This document shows positions 1-11,206 of a DNA stretch of 64,000 nucleotides, one piece after another. The translations under genes were made by a program, and so were the position numbers. The notes beneath the pieces were generated by a model. The model had not been told where the DNA came from. It made no database searches and worked only from the letters and a program-made list of their open reading frames with translations. The first letter of the stretch is position 1. Every line of letters begins with the position of its first letter. The stretch lies in NCBI RefSeq assembly GCF_040869045.1, contig NC_090320.1:236810978-236874977 (forward strand), read 5' to 3'. The stretch is from Eurosta solidaginis. Lineage: Eukaryota > Arthropoda > Insecta > Diptera > Tephritidae.

Positions 1-1373
1 CGACCAAATGTGGATCAGGTGATCCAGAAAATCATCTGTCGGGTACTGCTAATTTATTTATATATTCAATAACACTAACAGTATTCCTGCCAAGATTCCA
101 AGGGCTGTTGATTTCGCCTTGTAGAACTTTTTCATTTTCTTCTACTTAATATGGAAGGTGTCACACCCATTTTACAAAGTTTTTTCCAAAATTATATTTT
201 GCGTCAATAAACGAATCCAGTTACCATGCTTCATCCCTTTTGTCGTATTTGGTATAGAATTATGGCATTTTTTTAATTTTTCGTAATTTTCGATATCGAT
301 AAAGTGGGCGTGGTTATGGTCGGATTTCGGCCATTTTTTATACCAAGATAAAGTGAGTTCAGATAAGTACGTGGGCTAAGTTTAGTAAAGATATATCGGT
401 TTTTGCTCAAGTTATTGTGTTAACGGCCGAGCGGAAGGACAGACGGAGGACTGTGTATAAAAACTGGGCGTGGCTTCCACCGATTTCGCCCATTTTCACA
501 GAGAACAGTTAACGTCATAGAATCTATGCTCCTACCAAATTTCAAAAGGATAGGTAAATTTTTGTTCGACTTATGGCATTAAAAGTATTCTAGACACACT
601 AAATGAAAATGGGCGGAGCCACGCCCATTTTGAAATTTTCTTTTATTTTTGTATTTTGTTGCATCATATCATTACTGGAGTTGAATTTTGACTTAATTTA
701 CTTATATACAGTAAAGATATTAAATTTTTTGTTAAAATTTGAATTTAAAAAAAATTTTTTTTAAAAAGTGGGCGTGTTCTTCATCCAATTTTGCTAATTT
801 TTATTTAGCACATATAAAGTAATAGTAGTAACGTTCCTGCCAAATTTCATCATGATATCTTCAACGACTGCCAAATTACAGCTTGCAAAACTTTTAAATT
901 ACCTTCTTGTAAAAGTGGGCGGTGCCACGCCCATTGTCCAAAATCTTACTAATTTTCTATTCTGCGTCATAACGTCAACCCATCTACCAAGTTTCATCGC
1001 TTTAACCGCCTTTGGCAATGAATTATCGCATTTTTCCGGTTTTTCGAAATTTTCGATATCGAAAAAGTGGGCGTGGTTATAGTCCGATATCGTTCATTTT
1101 AAATAGCGATCTGAGATGAGTGCTCAGAAACCTACATACCAAATTTCATCAAGATACCTCAAAATTTACTCAAGTTATCGTGTTAACGGACGGACGGACG
1201 GACGGACGGACGGACGGACGGACGGACATGGCTCAATCAAATTTTTTCTGGATCCTGATTATTTTGATATATGGAAGTCTATATCTATCTCGATTCCTTT
1301 ATATATGTACAACCAACCGTTATCCAATCAAACTTAATATACTCTGTGAGCTCTGCTCAACTGAGTATAAAAA
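1..1373 (-). mobile_element. TACTC-family (Helentron-associated-like) element, copy A, cut by window edge
   Basis: Read on the minus strand this is the 5' part of the TACTC family: T-run, ATACTCAGTTGAGC, a (GTCC)n microsatellite, then six CCACGCCC boxes. It matches copy C (35144-36516) in reverse, with coordinates summing to 36517 and no indel; every stretch compared was identical. The minisatellite and 3' hairpin would lie left of base 1. Open frames of 73-111 codons inside it are non-coding; no conserved domain is visible. The Helentron-associated class is inferred from architecture only; no Rep/helicase gene is present in the window. Confidence 0.8.
1188..1227. repeat. (GGAC)n microsatellite inside copy A
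   Basis: About ten uninterrupted GGAC units (GTCC on the element's own sense strand). The same tract lies at the same place in copy C and, shorter or imperfect, in the copies at 39.3, 48.2, 53.9 and 60.6 kb. A (GTCY)n tract is a known hallmark of the mini-me elements of flies. Confidence 0.9.
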
Positions 1374-3640
1374 AAAGGTTCTGCAGTTCTGGAAAGGGAG
1401 AAAAAAGGTCTGCGCCCAGTTATCACATTTTTTTCAAAAGTTAAAAAATTTCTAGAAAAATGTTAATTAAAAAAGAATAATGTTTTAACTAGTTTTTCAG
1501 TAGTTCTGGAATTCCTAATAAAGAGAAAAAAATTTCTAAAATTTGGACTTTTAGAGAAATGGTATCTCATTCGTGTAGATGCATTTCGCAATGGTTCAAG
1601 TCCACCCTTAATGACAGCAAATATCATTGTATATCTTTCCTACATTCGAACTTAGAAAATCTGAAATGAAAAATTTTAATTTCGGTCGGAAGTAGTTTTG
1701 AAGCAGATAAAACCGCCTATTGAATCGAATGGCAAACACATGGATCTAAGATTAGGCTGATGTTGCTTTAATAAAGTACTACTCCTCCATTTCTGCCTAC
1801 CATAACGCTAGCATTATCTGTTATTTTTATTTATTCATTCAATATTCTTAAAATGTAATCTACACCCAATTGTTAGATTTTATAAAGCTAAACAGAGAAA
1901 AAGTATAAATCTAGCTTGAAAAACGCTAATATGGCTACATTGACAGTGGCAAAATACTATCGAAATTACCTCACAAAAAACTCCAATATAAATATATGTA
2001 GTACCAAAATAATATCGCACTAACCCACAAATTCCAAAAAAAGACGTTGTTTGACCTCGACAACAATCACGGAACAAGCCAAACATAATTTCGAAATGTT
2101 TTAGCGATAGTCCCGTAATGATTCAGAAATGGTATCAAAATTTGCCCAAAGTAGTCCCGAAATAATCACAAAAAAACTCGAAATACCGAAAAGTGTCCTC
2201 AAATATTGTCGAAATAGTCCTGTACAATTCGAAAGGAATAGTGAAGTGACTCTGAAAGCAATCCCGAAATTTGTAGTGGTGTTATAATTTCGACAACAAT
2301 TCCGACGCCACTGCCCAAATTTCTTAAACACCTTAGATCATAGGTCGTCAAAAAAAAAAAAGAAGTGATTGCACGTTCACATACGCAATGATAGCACAAT
2401 TGTGCTAGGGAATGCAGACTCTTGGTTTAGACCTTACAGTATATCTGTCATACTTAATGTCCTTGGGGAAGGTTCAGTATACCTAGTTTTATAAAGCTTA
2501 AAAAAATAATTAAAAGGTAACTACTCCCAGGGGAGGTGGGAGCCCATAGCAAATAAAATGTCATGTCATAAGTGGGTGAAGGATTGAAAATGAAGGAGAA
2601 CAGGAAAGCTCACGTAGTAGTGACGAGTACCTTCATTACGAAACCATAAATATCATTTGGGCGGTGAGAATTTTCTTCAAATTTTAATCGCTGAAATTTC
2701 TGCCATGGTACAAATGTCAGATAGAAACAATCCGATGGCACAAAATAAGCATCAGCTTAAACAATAGTAACCCTGATTTGAGTTTTATTTAAGCAGTTTT
2801 TCATATAGATGAGTTTAACACATGCTTATGCATTATGAGTAGATTGCACGTATTTTTATGGAGAACGGTAGAATGAGCGACACTGGTCTTGGTACACTTT
2901 GCAAGTGAAATTATTTTTCCCACTGGTTGGTAAATTTTCTATCATTTTTCGCAATTAAAAACTGCAATATAACAATCGAATACGACACCAAATATGTTAG
3001 CAAGTATTTTTGTTGTAAAGGGAGAATGTTTACAACAATGCTTCGCGAAAGTTTGTATGTGAATGCGCAAGGCGTAATAAACTTCAATTGCCAAGTCTAA
3101 AGTTCCTTCATATTTACAAACGCAACATCTTGGTTGATTGTGGCGATATTATTGGAATGCATAAGGGCAAATCCGAAAAACTTTTACTTTTTTGGATACT
3201 CGGATTTTACACACGGGCAAAAAACTGAAGACCAGAAAGAAGTACAAGGGCATTAAGTTTGACCTTTGACTATCCGATCTGATGATTTTAAAAATCAAGG
3301 AAGTTGACAGTAAGTTTTTGCAGAACTTCGAAACGTAAAAAACGTTGATTTTTACACATTTTCAAGCGATACCCTTCATTTTTTTTTTTTTTTGAATTTT
3401 TTGGATAAAATTTTGAAGCATCGCTGAAACACTATGGAATTCAAACAGAATATTATTTCTGAGACGCAGATTCTAAACGTATGAGCAAAATAAATGTTCC
3501 CCTCCAATACTCAAAACTATCATCAATCAAATTAGCGATACTTTTTTTTTTTTGTCATTTTCAATATTGACAGTTTTTTGCTTATAGCTTTTTGAGGCAA
3601 CTGAGTATTGAAATTTGGATTATGCACGACAATAGCCTAT
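1374..3640. other. Unassigned AT-rich DNA
   Basis: No gene, RNA or complete element recognised. Between about 2040 and 2300 there is a degenerate series of short 'cccgaaat' and 'tcgaaata' motifs, an old decayed short tandem repeat similar in style to 50750-50960. Long T-runs occur near 3380 and 3541. The short open frames show no domain or splice context. Confidence 0.5.
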
Positions 3641-3790
3641 CAGGGACGAAAAATACGTGGGGCTTCAAATTCGATGTGCCCCTTTCAGTTTTGAAGGTAG
3701 AGGCAGTAAAGTGGAAGCACTTGGTTGCGTAAATTTTTTTTCAGGAGCATGTTTTTTTGTGGGCACAGCTACAATTTTACTTTTATCACA

Positions 3791-4046
3791 AGGAAAGTTA
3801 TTGATGTTTGTAGATGGGGCAAATATACGAAATTTCCGACAAAAATTGGCAATCGTCAAAAAGTGCAGACAATTTTTTTTTTGTATTTTTTATACCAGTT
3901 TTTATTTAGAAGCAAATGAAAATAAACCCAAATTTGGTACAAAAATTAAAAAAAAATAATGATTTTGTTCTGCACTTTTTACGATTGCCAATTTTTGGCG
4001 AAAATTTCGTTTATTTGCCCCATGTACAAACATCAATAACTTTCCT
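3791..4046. repeat. Fold-back inverted repeat, 77-78 bp arms
   Basis: The left arm 3791-3868 is the near-perfect reverse complement of the right arm 3970-4046, with a few mismatches, around a 101-bp AT-rich spacer. Similarity stops abruptly at both outer ends. No target duplication or transposase was found. It could be a small fold-back/MITE or an inverted duplication. Overlapping open frames (3657-3959, 3916-4119) are by-products of the repeat. Confidence 0.8.
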
Positions 4047-4130
4047 TCAGCGAATATTCCAAGATGAGGTAACTGATGGTATACTACTGTGGTGTAGTGA
4101 AAAAATTAACAAAGGGTAATGAAATATTTG

Positions 4131-4622
4131 ACGGTTAGCTGGTTTCATATTTTTGCCGATATCTTTAAAACCGGGTTTCGGGTATCAACAAGATTTTACC
4201 TAAATATACCCCATATAGGTATGTACATCCTTATAAAATTTCAACACAATCGGTTAAGAAGTGTTTAAATAAGTAAAAAAAATTTAAGGTTTTCTGGGTT
4301 TATATTTTTATCAATATCTCCAAAACCGGATCTCGGGTATTAAAACTTTTTTACCAAAACATACTTCATTCACATATCTATATGTTTTTAAAGTTTCAAA
4401 AGAATCGGTAGAAAGGTGTTAAAATAAATGTGTTGCAAAGTTTGCAGTAAAAAATATTTGGCGGTTATTCGGTTTTATATTTTTACCGATATCTACAAAA
4501 CCGGGTCTCGTGTATCAAAAAAATTTTACATAGCTAACAGCTGCATACATTTCCATATTTTGTTAAAATTTCGATATAATCGGTACAGAAGTGTTGAAAT
4601 AAATGTATATTTAACATTTTGA
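4131..4622. repeat. Diverged tandem repeat, three units of about 155-175 bp
   Basis: Three successive blocks share the order: gttttatatttttaccg-like stretch, 'atatctncaaaaccgg', 'tctcgggtatcaa', about 60 variable bases, 'aaaatttcaanannaatcggt', 'aagtgtttaaataa'. The ccgatatct anchors lie at 4157, 4311 (as tcaatatct) and 4486. Units differ by many substitutions, so the array is old. Confidence 0.7.
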
Positions 4623-6394
4623 CCTCAATTTATATATATTTTGCTCGATGTTTTGACTATATCTTTGTGAGGCATTATGTAAGACGAGTAACGGCGATGC
4701 ACTATAGCTCCAATTTACCCCTCAATGTTCCTAACAAAACGATATTTGCGTGATACCATGTTTCAAAAAAAATTTTTTTTCTCCAAAAAAACCAAAGTTT
4801 GGCGGATTTCCCCATAAGCTTGTGTTAAACGCATCTATATGAAAAATGTCATTGTACCGCGGCCTTAAGAGCAAATAGAAATAAAAAAAACACATTTCAG
4901 TATTACGATTCAGTGCTGATATTGCTGTATCAATAGAATTAAACTAAAATTGAAATTACGTAATTACGAATGTAAGTTCGTTACTTAAGTCGTTTGTTTT
5001 TTTTTTTTTCTGAACTAATCACACACTCTCATAACAAATACTGATGAGGAATACCCAACAATTTCAAAAATATATTCACTTAGCAAATCAAACATTCTCT
5101 AAAGTTGGAAAATATTTATACCATAATCGTAATAAATAATCTTGCTTACAAATTGTGGTCAATAACAACATTTATTTTATAGGCAACTCATTATTAGCAA
5201 TACTCTCGAGCAAAACTACCTCTATTACTTGAATGACTTTGCATTAACATAATTTAAAATCCATGCAGTAAAGATTGCACTAGGACCCGCATTTCTCAGT
5301 TAACGGTTATTGAATGTTCTTTAATTTGCATATGCCAAACAACTAAATTTATGACTGCTGATTTAAATAGTTTGAATGTTAGTTGCGACAGTTGACTGCA
5401 GCATAGCTTATTAAAGAACAACAACAACACTTAACTGATATATTAACAGACAAGAGCGACTTGTTATTTCAGTAGGAAGAGTGGAAGATTTATTATGGTG
5501 ATTTTTATTGTTGTTGAAATCTATTCTAATGAAAGTAAAGTAATGCATATTCTTAAACAAACTAACTATTGTAATTCAGTTGAGAACTGATATGTGAGAA
5601 AGCGCATCAGTGACAGTGACTTCCAAATAATCTAAACATATGCAGATTAGAGTTAAGTATCCGAGATAGCGGCCTCTTAATGGAATTTCGCACTGCTGGA
5701 ACTTTCAACAATGACCCCAGTATCGAACAGTGAAATCTGCAGTAGTTGCCTGAGAACCTCGCTATGAATGCACTTTGCCGATACTGGATCAATAATTTAA
5801 GCACCCTTATTTTGATTTATATTGGAATTATTTAACGGCATCCCTTATCCAATGTGATTTAAAGATGAGTTCGACTTAGTTTTTCGGACGAAGTTACACT
5901 GCGGCCTATTGCTGTTGACTCCATTTTGTCGACTGCTTTTATTTTATTTGTTTGCTGCCAGGCAGTCTCATGTTACTTGACCACACCATCGCACCGTACT
6001 CTCTCCCCAGCATTAAAACATTTATCTCGATTGCAAGGTGATGAAAAGCGCCAACGTTTCCTCTCAGGAGTTTTTCAAGCGGTGCTTTGAAAAACTCAGT
6101 AATATACTTAACAGTTTTTCGCCGAAAATCCTCTTGACTTTGCAGAATTAGTTAGTGGTGGTGTGACGGTGGCTAGACGGTGTAATACGTATCTAGTCTT
6201 TGAGGTTGTAAAAAGACTGGGCATTCCTCAAAGACGAGGACCAATAGAGGAACAGTCCGAGTTTTCTTTGGAAACCGAATTACAATGCAACATAAAGGAA
6301 GAACATAGTTCTGAACTCTATGACAGTGTAATTTGTAAAAAAATGTTCGCTGGTTAAAGTAATGTAAAATTTGTAGGTACAGTCCTAATTGCCT
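4623..6394. other. Unassigned DNA
   Basis: AT-rich sequence with poly-T runs (4764, 4997). No domain, splice-site pair or known repeat was recognised. A 64-codon frame at 6163-6357 has a rather protein-like composition rich in Glu and Arg and ends EEHSSELYDSVICKKMFAG, but it has no homology I can name and no intron signals. Confidence 0.4.
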
Positions 6395-6600
6395 GAATGT
6401 GTTGCTAAGCGCAAAAGTCGAGAACGGTTGGACCGATTTCGCGAATTATTTTTTTTAGCATATTCCTTGAAGTACGAAGATGGTTCTTACCGAGAAAACA
6501 ATTCTTTTCAAAGTATATAGGTAGTCATTTGCCTAGATTAGTATTTACTACACTTTTATTTAAGGGAAATGGATCAGGGACCGACTGGTGCTGGAACCGC
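6395..6600. repeat. Fragment of a dispersed insect repeat (ggttggaccgatttcg type)
   Basis: The stretch around 6405-6500, with 'gcgcaaaagtcgagaacgg', 'ttggaccgatttcgcgaatt' and 'gaagatggttctta', resembles a widespread insect repeat module recognised from memory only. A similar module, 'cgactggatcgattttgatg', is at 46059. Class unknown. Confidence 0.35.
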
Positions 6601-6956
6601 CAGATGATTATAGATGTATCTTATATAGAATTTTTGTATTCCATTTGAATTTTATCGAATCATTTTGGAACAAACTTCATTTAAAACCATCTAGTATTAC
6701 ACTTAGATATACCATGTTCAAACGGAAAAATAAATTGAGGTAATTTCTAACACAATAGTAATTTGATAGCTGGTTGGCTCATCTCTACAGAAACAACATA
6801 CCTTGGTTCAGATTCTCAAAATGTACGTGTTGGTTTTAGGCGAATGGAATGGAATGAGAACATAAAACTTTGAAATTTTTTGAAGAAAATGTGTTCAAAG
6901 TATCGGTTTCATTTTGAGTTTGCCATCTTCTTTTGACAATCCCTACTCCAATGAAA

Positions 6957-7437
6957 TTAAAAAAATAAAATAATTAAAAAAATGTTTAAGTTAAACGGTT
7001 TTATTGAAAACAATATTTACATGAAGTAATAATATTATTAAAAGCTAGAAAATAAGTAGGTAGGTCCTAGGTACTAGCCATCATAATCCTCATCAATCTA
7101 GGGCGTTGATCAGACAATTAAATAAAAGCGTTGGACGCGTGAAATTTTTAAGAATGTGAGGGGTACCATAACCTTATTAAGGTTCAGTTGGTCTTATATA
7201 TGACTATCAATAGAAATTTGACGCGTCCAATGCTTTTATTTAATTGTCTGATCAACGCATTAGATAGATGAGGAGTGTGATCAACCTACCTAATTATTAT
7301 CTAGCTTTTAGTATTATTAAACCGTTTAACTTAAAATTTTTTTTAATTATTTTAATACTTAATTGTTTTCAATAAAACCGTTTAACAAATTTTTTTTTTT
7401 TTTAATAATTTTATTTTCAAGTTTTTAGTCTTTATTT
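6957..7437. repeat. Imperfect fold-back with a strong 39-bp core
   Basis: Core arms 7103-7141 and 7220-7258 ('gcgttgatcagacaatta' ... 'ttggacgcgt') are complementary with one mismatch. Similarity continues outward through 'aaaagctaga', 'taggtaggt' and 'gttaaacggttttattgaa', with indels, to roughly 6957 and 7437. It lies inside the 15-bp inverted-repeat element. Confidence 0.8.
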
Positions 7438-7670
7438 AATTGCCTATTATTTCTCATTCTATTTAGTTCATTTAGTGGCACATTATTACAAGGACCCTTT
7501 CCTGACAATTTTTTACAATCTAAGTCGTCTATACATAATCTTTCCAAAGACTTTACTCGACTCTGCGCCACGTATGCTTGTCCCTACTCCAACTCCAAAA
7601 TATTTTGATGTCACTTCTACCGAACTGTATGTAATATTTGTTCCAAATATGAGCCAAATTGGACATTATA

Positions 7671-7905
7671 GGTCGCTTTCTATTCCTGTATGTATTATGT
7701 GTTCCAAATATGTGTCAAATGGGACCACAAATCCGATTTTAGTGAATATCTCGATCCTTGCGCCACCTAGCGGCGATTTTTTTTCATAGGTCGCTCTCTA
7801 TTCTTGTATGTATTATGTGTTCCAAATGTGAGCCAAATGGGACCACAAATACGATTTTTGTCAATATCTCGATCCTTGTGCCACCTAGCGGCGATTTTTC
7901 TTATT
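7671..7905. repeat. 118-bp tandem duplication
   Basis: 'ggtcgctntctattc' begins units at 7671 and 7789, a period of 118. Each unit ends 'gccacctagcggcgattttt'. A partial third unit precedes at about 7615-7670. The frame at 7475-7789 crosses it and is not considered coding. Confidence 0.85.
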
Positions 7906-8507
7906 ATTGCATTATCAACGGGTTCTGAACTATATTCCAAAAACTTAAATAACACCGTTTAATAAAATCAACTGATGAGATGAGCCAACCATATAGTTGA
8001 GTCATGCGTAACTGACGTTTAAATCTAGTCAATAAACACACTTTACAAGGTTGCATTTGCAGTTTGAAACAATTTATTGCGCAATTTTTTTTAAATTGGC
8101 AGTTTATTATTACAATTTTCTATATGATAAATTGCGTAATAAATTGCCCAAATGGTATAAATTGCCAATTTGGTGTGTGTTTGTACAATGTACATAGTAT
8201 TAAGCCCAGTTTACATGCAATTAATGTTGATCAGACTTTGACATTTCCATGTTTACCATGCAAACTACTTAATGATTCAAATTAGTAAATTTTTGTGACC
8301 AATTAAGACCAAAACCAATCACTTTTTAAACAAACATATTTCGATTCTTTTTTCAACTCCTCTGGAATAAAAGGAAAACATCACATGAAGGGGACATCAA
8401 TTCTATCAATATTAATGACTATTTATATTAGTATAGAGGCCTCGTGCCCAGCGTCTATGCCATTAAAATTGCTGTTGCATTGTATTGTCTTTAAGCAGAA
8501 GACCTCG

Positions 8508-8632
8508 CGATTTTTTTTTGATATATGGAAGTCTCTATCTACCGCGATTCCTCTATATACCTGCACAACCAACCGTTATCCACTCAAAGTTATAATACTC
8601 CCCGTGTACAAGTACTGCTGGGTATAATAAAT
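8508..8632 (-). mobile_element. Solo 5'-end fragment of a TACTC-family element
   Basis: On the minus strand: TTATACCCAGCAGTAC start, GGGAGTAT, AACGGTTGGTTGT, 'gaggaatcgcggtagatag' and 'gacttccatatatcaaa'. This is the first ~120 bp of the family and nothing further, so it is truncated before the (GTCC)n tract. The 5' tip is a sequence variant (GTAC/GTAC) of the terminal hairpin. Confidence 0.75.
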
Positions 8633-9535
8633 GCCACAGAGCATAGGAAACATATCACAGTGCAATAACATACCAAGAGTAAAAGCACATTCTAACTCTA
8701 TATACTATAGGAAACGCTTTTATTACTTCCCCACTACAAGTCTTATGATGTTCCATCTTGGGATCATTGTACGCCTGCAAACATATCGCCACTCCTTCCC
8801 AACCATTAACAAGCTATCAAAACCGGCAGCAAACAATGTAACAAACGTTTAACACCTAGCCTGTTTAAAACGCAAATATCACCCACGAATAACTCAAAAT
8901 AACAGCAATTTGAACAACATCATCACATCACCATCAACGCGCGCAGAACACTAATCTTGGGCCTGGAAGCGATTCGTGCTTTGCAAACGTGCCGCATATT
9001 TCTGATTCTAATTGCCTCAATCATTTGTTTTTGTTGTTTTATTTTGTTATTTTCTTCTATGCATTAATTGCTTTTGCTACTTAACAAACATTCCACGCAC
9101 AGTGGCAATCACAGCGATTGCCGTCATCAACATTAACAATAACAACAACAACAAAAAAAAACACAATAATCAACACCATTATCATGGCCGTTGTTATTGT
9201 AGACATATTCGTCATCATTGGAACTGTCGTGCGGAGGAACATTGTCGCATTTTTAGTCAATTATGTTGGTTGGTTGTTTGGCAAACTTGTTTATTGAACG
9301 GTGCACACCAGCTTGAACAATTTTGCTTGTTTGGTCTGCTGTGTTAAATGATTGGTTAGTTTTGTTGCATTTTGACGCTTGGGGTTTGTCTCCTGTTTAG
9401 GTATAAAGGTAATTTTTTTTAATTTTTGTTCATGCTCCCTCTGTTTGAGAAACGCGTTAAGAAGAACGTTGACTATTTCTACCAAAAAAAAAAAAAACAC
9501 AAATTACAACTGGAATTACGGATGGTGGCATATGG
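8633..9535. other. Unassigned DNA with a CAA/AAC-rich microsatellite
   Basis: No gene is supported. An interrupted AAC/AAT repeat lies at about 9126-9175 and poly-A runs at 9152 and 9484. The open frames at 9012-9347 and 9379-9723 are low-complexity (Asn/Lys/His runs) and lack splice or start context. Confidence 0.5.
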
Positions 9536-9539
9536 GGCT

Positions 9540-9830
9540 AATCCATCGCCTAAGCCATTTTGGCCGTTTCGTAAGTCGTGCCAGATATTCCTGTTTAGCG
9601 ATACTGACGCCAATTAGTAGTACCAAGGGAAGTCAAGTCTTCCTCCACCTGCATATTCCAAACCAGTGGGGTCTCCGCCCAGAGTCCAAACTGCGGTGTC
9701 GATTGATATACTTTCCTGGGTGAGCGTCTTCGTTCATTCGCATAACATGAATAGCTAACGAAGCCTTTCGAGATTTTACTTATTATGCTATCCTTATGTC
9801 AGAATAAAGCTTATCAAACATATTCTGGAG
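9540..9830 (-). pseudogene. RTE-like LINE, C-terminal fragment, decayed
   Basis: Minus-strand translation gives KLYSDIRIA, then (after two stops) KSRKASLAIHVMRMNEDA, then in another frame VEEDLTSLGTTNWRQYR and QEYLARLTKR. This order matches the end of the RTE-like element at 27490-27787 (ELYADINIVQRI, LRLLGHVMRMNDD, QVENDLNSLGVTNLRRL). Several frame changes and stops make it a clear pseudogene. Only the region after the reverse transcriptase is recognisable; where it begins upstream is uncertain. Confidence 0.7.
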
Positions 9831-10499
9831 AACCTTTCTCTAGAACATTCCAGGGGCCATCGCGACTTTTCTCGACACCGTCTATGATTCCGAGTACAAT
9901 ATGACTAGCGACTTTTATTACATGATTTTTGTTGTTAGAAAGAAAGCTCGAAGAAGTGCCAGCTTAAAATGTATCCCTGAATTCGCTCCGGAGTATCGAT
10001 ATTCTACTAACAAGGAGGCCGTTGCATGGAAAGCCGAACGCTCCTTATATGGTATATGACCATCTCAGTTCTTTCGAAGATAATAAAAGTACGGCATTAA
10101 GAAGTGATCAAAAAGGCTATTAACTCTAGTGCGAGGAGTATGGACAGGTGATCGGATGCCAGAGTATGCATTGGCTGTCAGACGATGAAGCTTATATGTA
10201 CTTACTTCACGACGGATATGACTCGTGAGCTAGATTTATGCATTTTTAGGCCCTGATTAACGCACTGATATCAGAAAATTGGCCTCTCGGGGACCGGTGA
10301 CAGAATGTATGTTGATCTTTATGATTTCAAGAATGACATCGCCTGGGCCGAACAGATATACTTTGATATTCGAAGTTACCTTCCTTGCGCCCGAAGTCGG
10401 GTTCAAATAGATGTGATGCCTTATGAATGCGACACCTCCTCCATACCCTATCTTAAGATAATTTTTTAGGACATTGTAGCCATTTTACGTCCCAAAAAA
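9831..10499. other. Unassigned DNA between LINE fragments
   Basis: Moderately GC-richer than its surroundings and probably decayed transposon sequence. I found no conserved motif in any frame. It may extend either neighbouring LINE remnant. Confidence 0.35.
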
Positions 10500-10896
10500 A
10501 GAGAGAAGGAAAAAAGAGAGGACTGTAGACTCATGACGGTTATTCTGACTGGACACTGCCTTCTGGCGTCACATGCCTTTAAATTAGATTTGGTCAGTGA
10601 TACCAGATGTACGAAGTGCGGGTTGGAGGAAAAAACGATCGAGCGCGTTTTGTGCGCTTGCCAGGCTAAGACTATAAGGAATGATAGAGCTGTCAGATCT
10701 AGAAGCAGCAACTGGCTTAAGTCCTAGAAAACTTCTAGTATTTGCCAAAGGGACGGAGTTATTTTATAACATAGGTCCTGGTTTTTGATAGCGGTTTTCA
10801 GTTGGGCCATTAAAATAAACTTCTGGTAACACTATGGACTCATTCGGTCCATGTGAGGTCCTCACGGACCGGCCTGTTCAACCTAACCTAACCTAA
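10500..10896 (+). pseudogene. LINE 3' end: C-terminal Cys-rich region and 3' UTR, decayed
   Basis: The frame from 10533 reads MTVILTGHCLLASHAF, then CTKCGLEEKTIERVLCACQA. The TGH(C) plus CxxC...C.C layout is typical of the C-terminus of I-group/R1/Jockey-type LINE ORF2 proteins. A frameshift near 10685 moves the continuation (LEAATGLSPRKLLVFAKGTE) to another frame. The sequence ends in ggaccggcctg and CCTAACCTAACCTAA at 10882-10896, which looks like the LINE's short tandem 3' tail. Everything upstream of the C-terminus is missing or unrecognisable. Confidence 0.6.
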
Positions 10897-11206
10897 GTGC
10901 AGCGACAAGCGAATAGTATTACGTCAGATGCGTGAATAGCAAGCCTCTTCTTCGAAAATAGACTCTCGCTTGCAGGCTCATCTCATTGTGGTCAATTATT
11001 ACCGATGAAGTCCCCCGTAAACCGACACTGACGGAATGGATCACCCTTTGTAGGTGAAATGGTATGAGGTCAGCTCATTTATAAAAATTTTTATTTTATT
11101 TTTGTAATTTAATTTAAACGATATTTATTTGCATTCCGTGAAATATGTAACTCTCTGAAAGTGCACGAATACGAATTACTTGCACAAGTGTAATCGCTGA
11201 TTGCAT

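Larger units (their letters stand above)
6771..7991. mobile_element. Candidate 1.2 kb element bounded by 15-bp inverted repeats
   Basis: TGGTTGGCTCATCTC at 6771-6785 is the exact reverse complement of GAGATGAGCCAACCA at 7977-7991. The interior holds a large fold-back (6957-7437) and a 118-bp tandem duplication, and no coding region. No convincing target duplication flanks the ends, so element status is inferred from the inverted ends. A non-autonomous DNA transposon is the simplest reading. Confidence 0.5.

Noticed and set aside
852..1455. Open frames of 73-111 codons in copy A, repeated in copies C, B, F and 39.2 kb
   Set aside because: They recur only because the element recurs, include the (GGAC)n tract translated as RTDG repeats, are in different frames in different copies, and show no domain.
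3657..4119. 100-codon and 67-codon frames
   Set aside because: Both lie across the arms of the 3791-4046 inverted repeat and are its mirror products.
9012..9723. Frames of 111-114 codons with Asn/Lys/His runs
   Set aside because: Low-complexity translation of AAC/AAT and poly-A tracts, no splice or start context.
10882..10896. CCTAACCTAACCTAA (also 15597-15611), identical to the insect TTAGG telomere repeat
   Set aside because: Only two and a half to three units, directly after a LINE C-terminus, and flies lack TTAGG telomeres. A LINE 3' tail is more likely.
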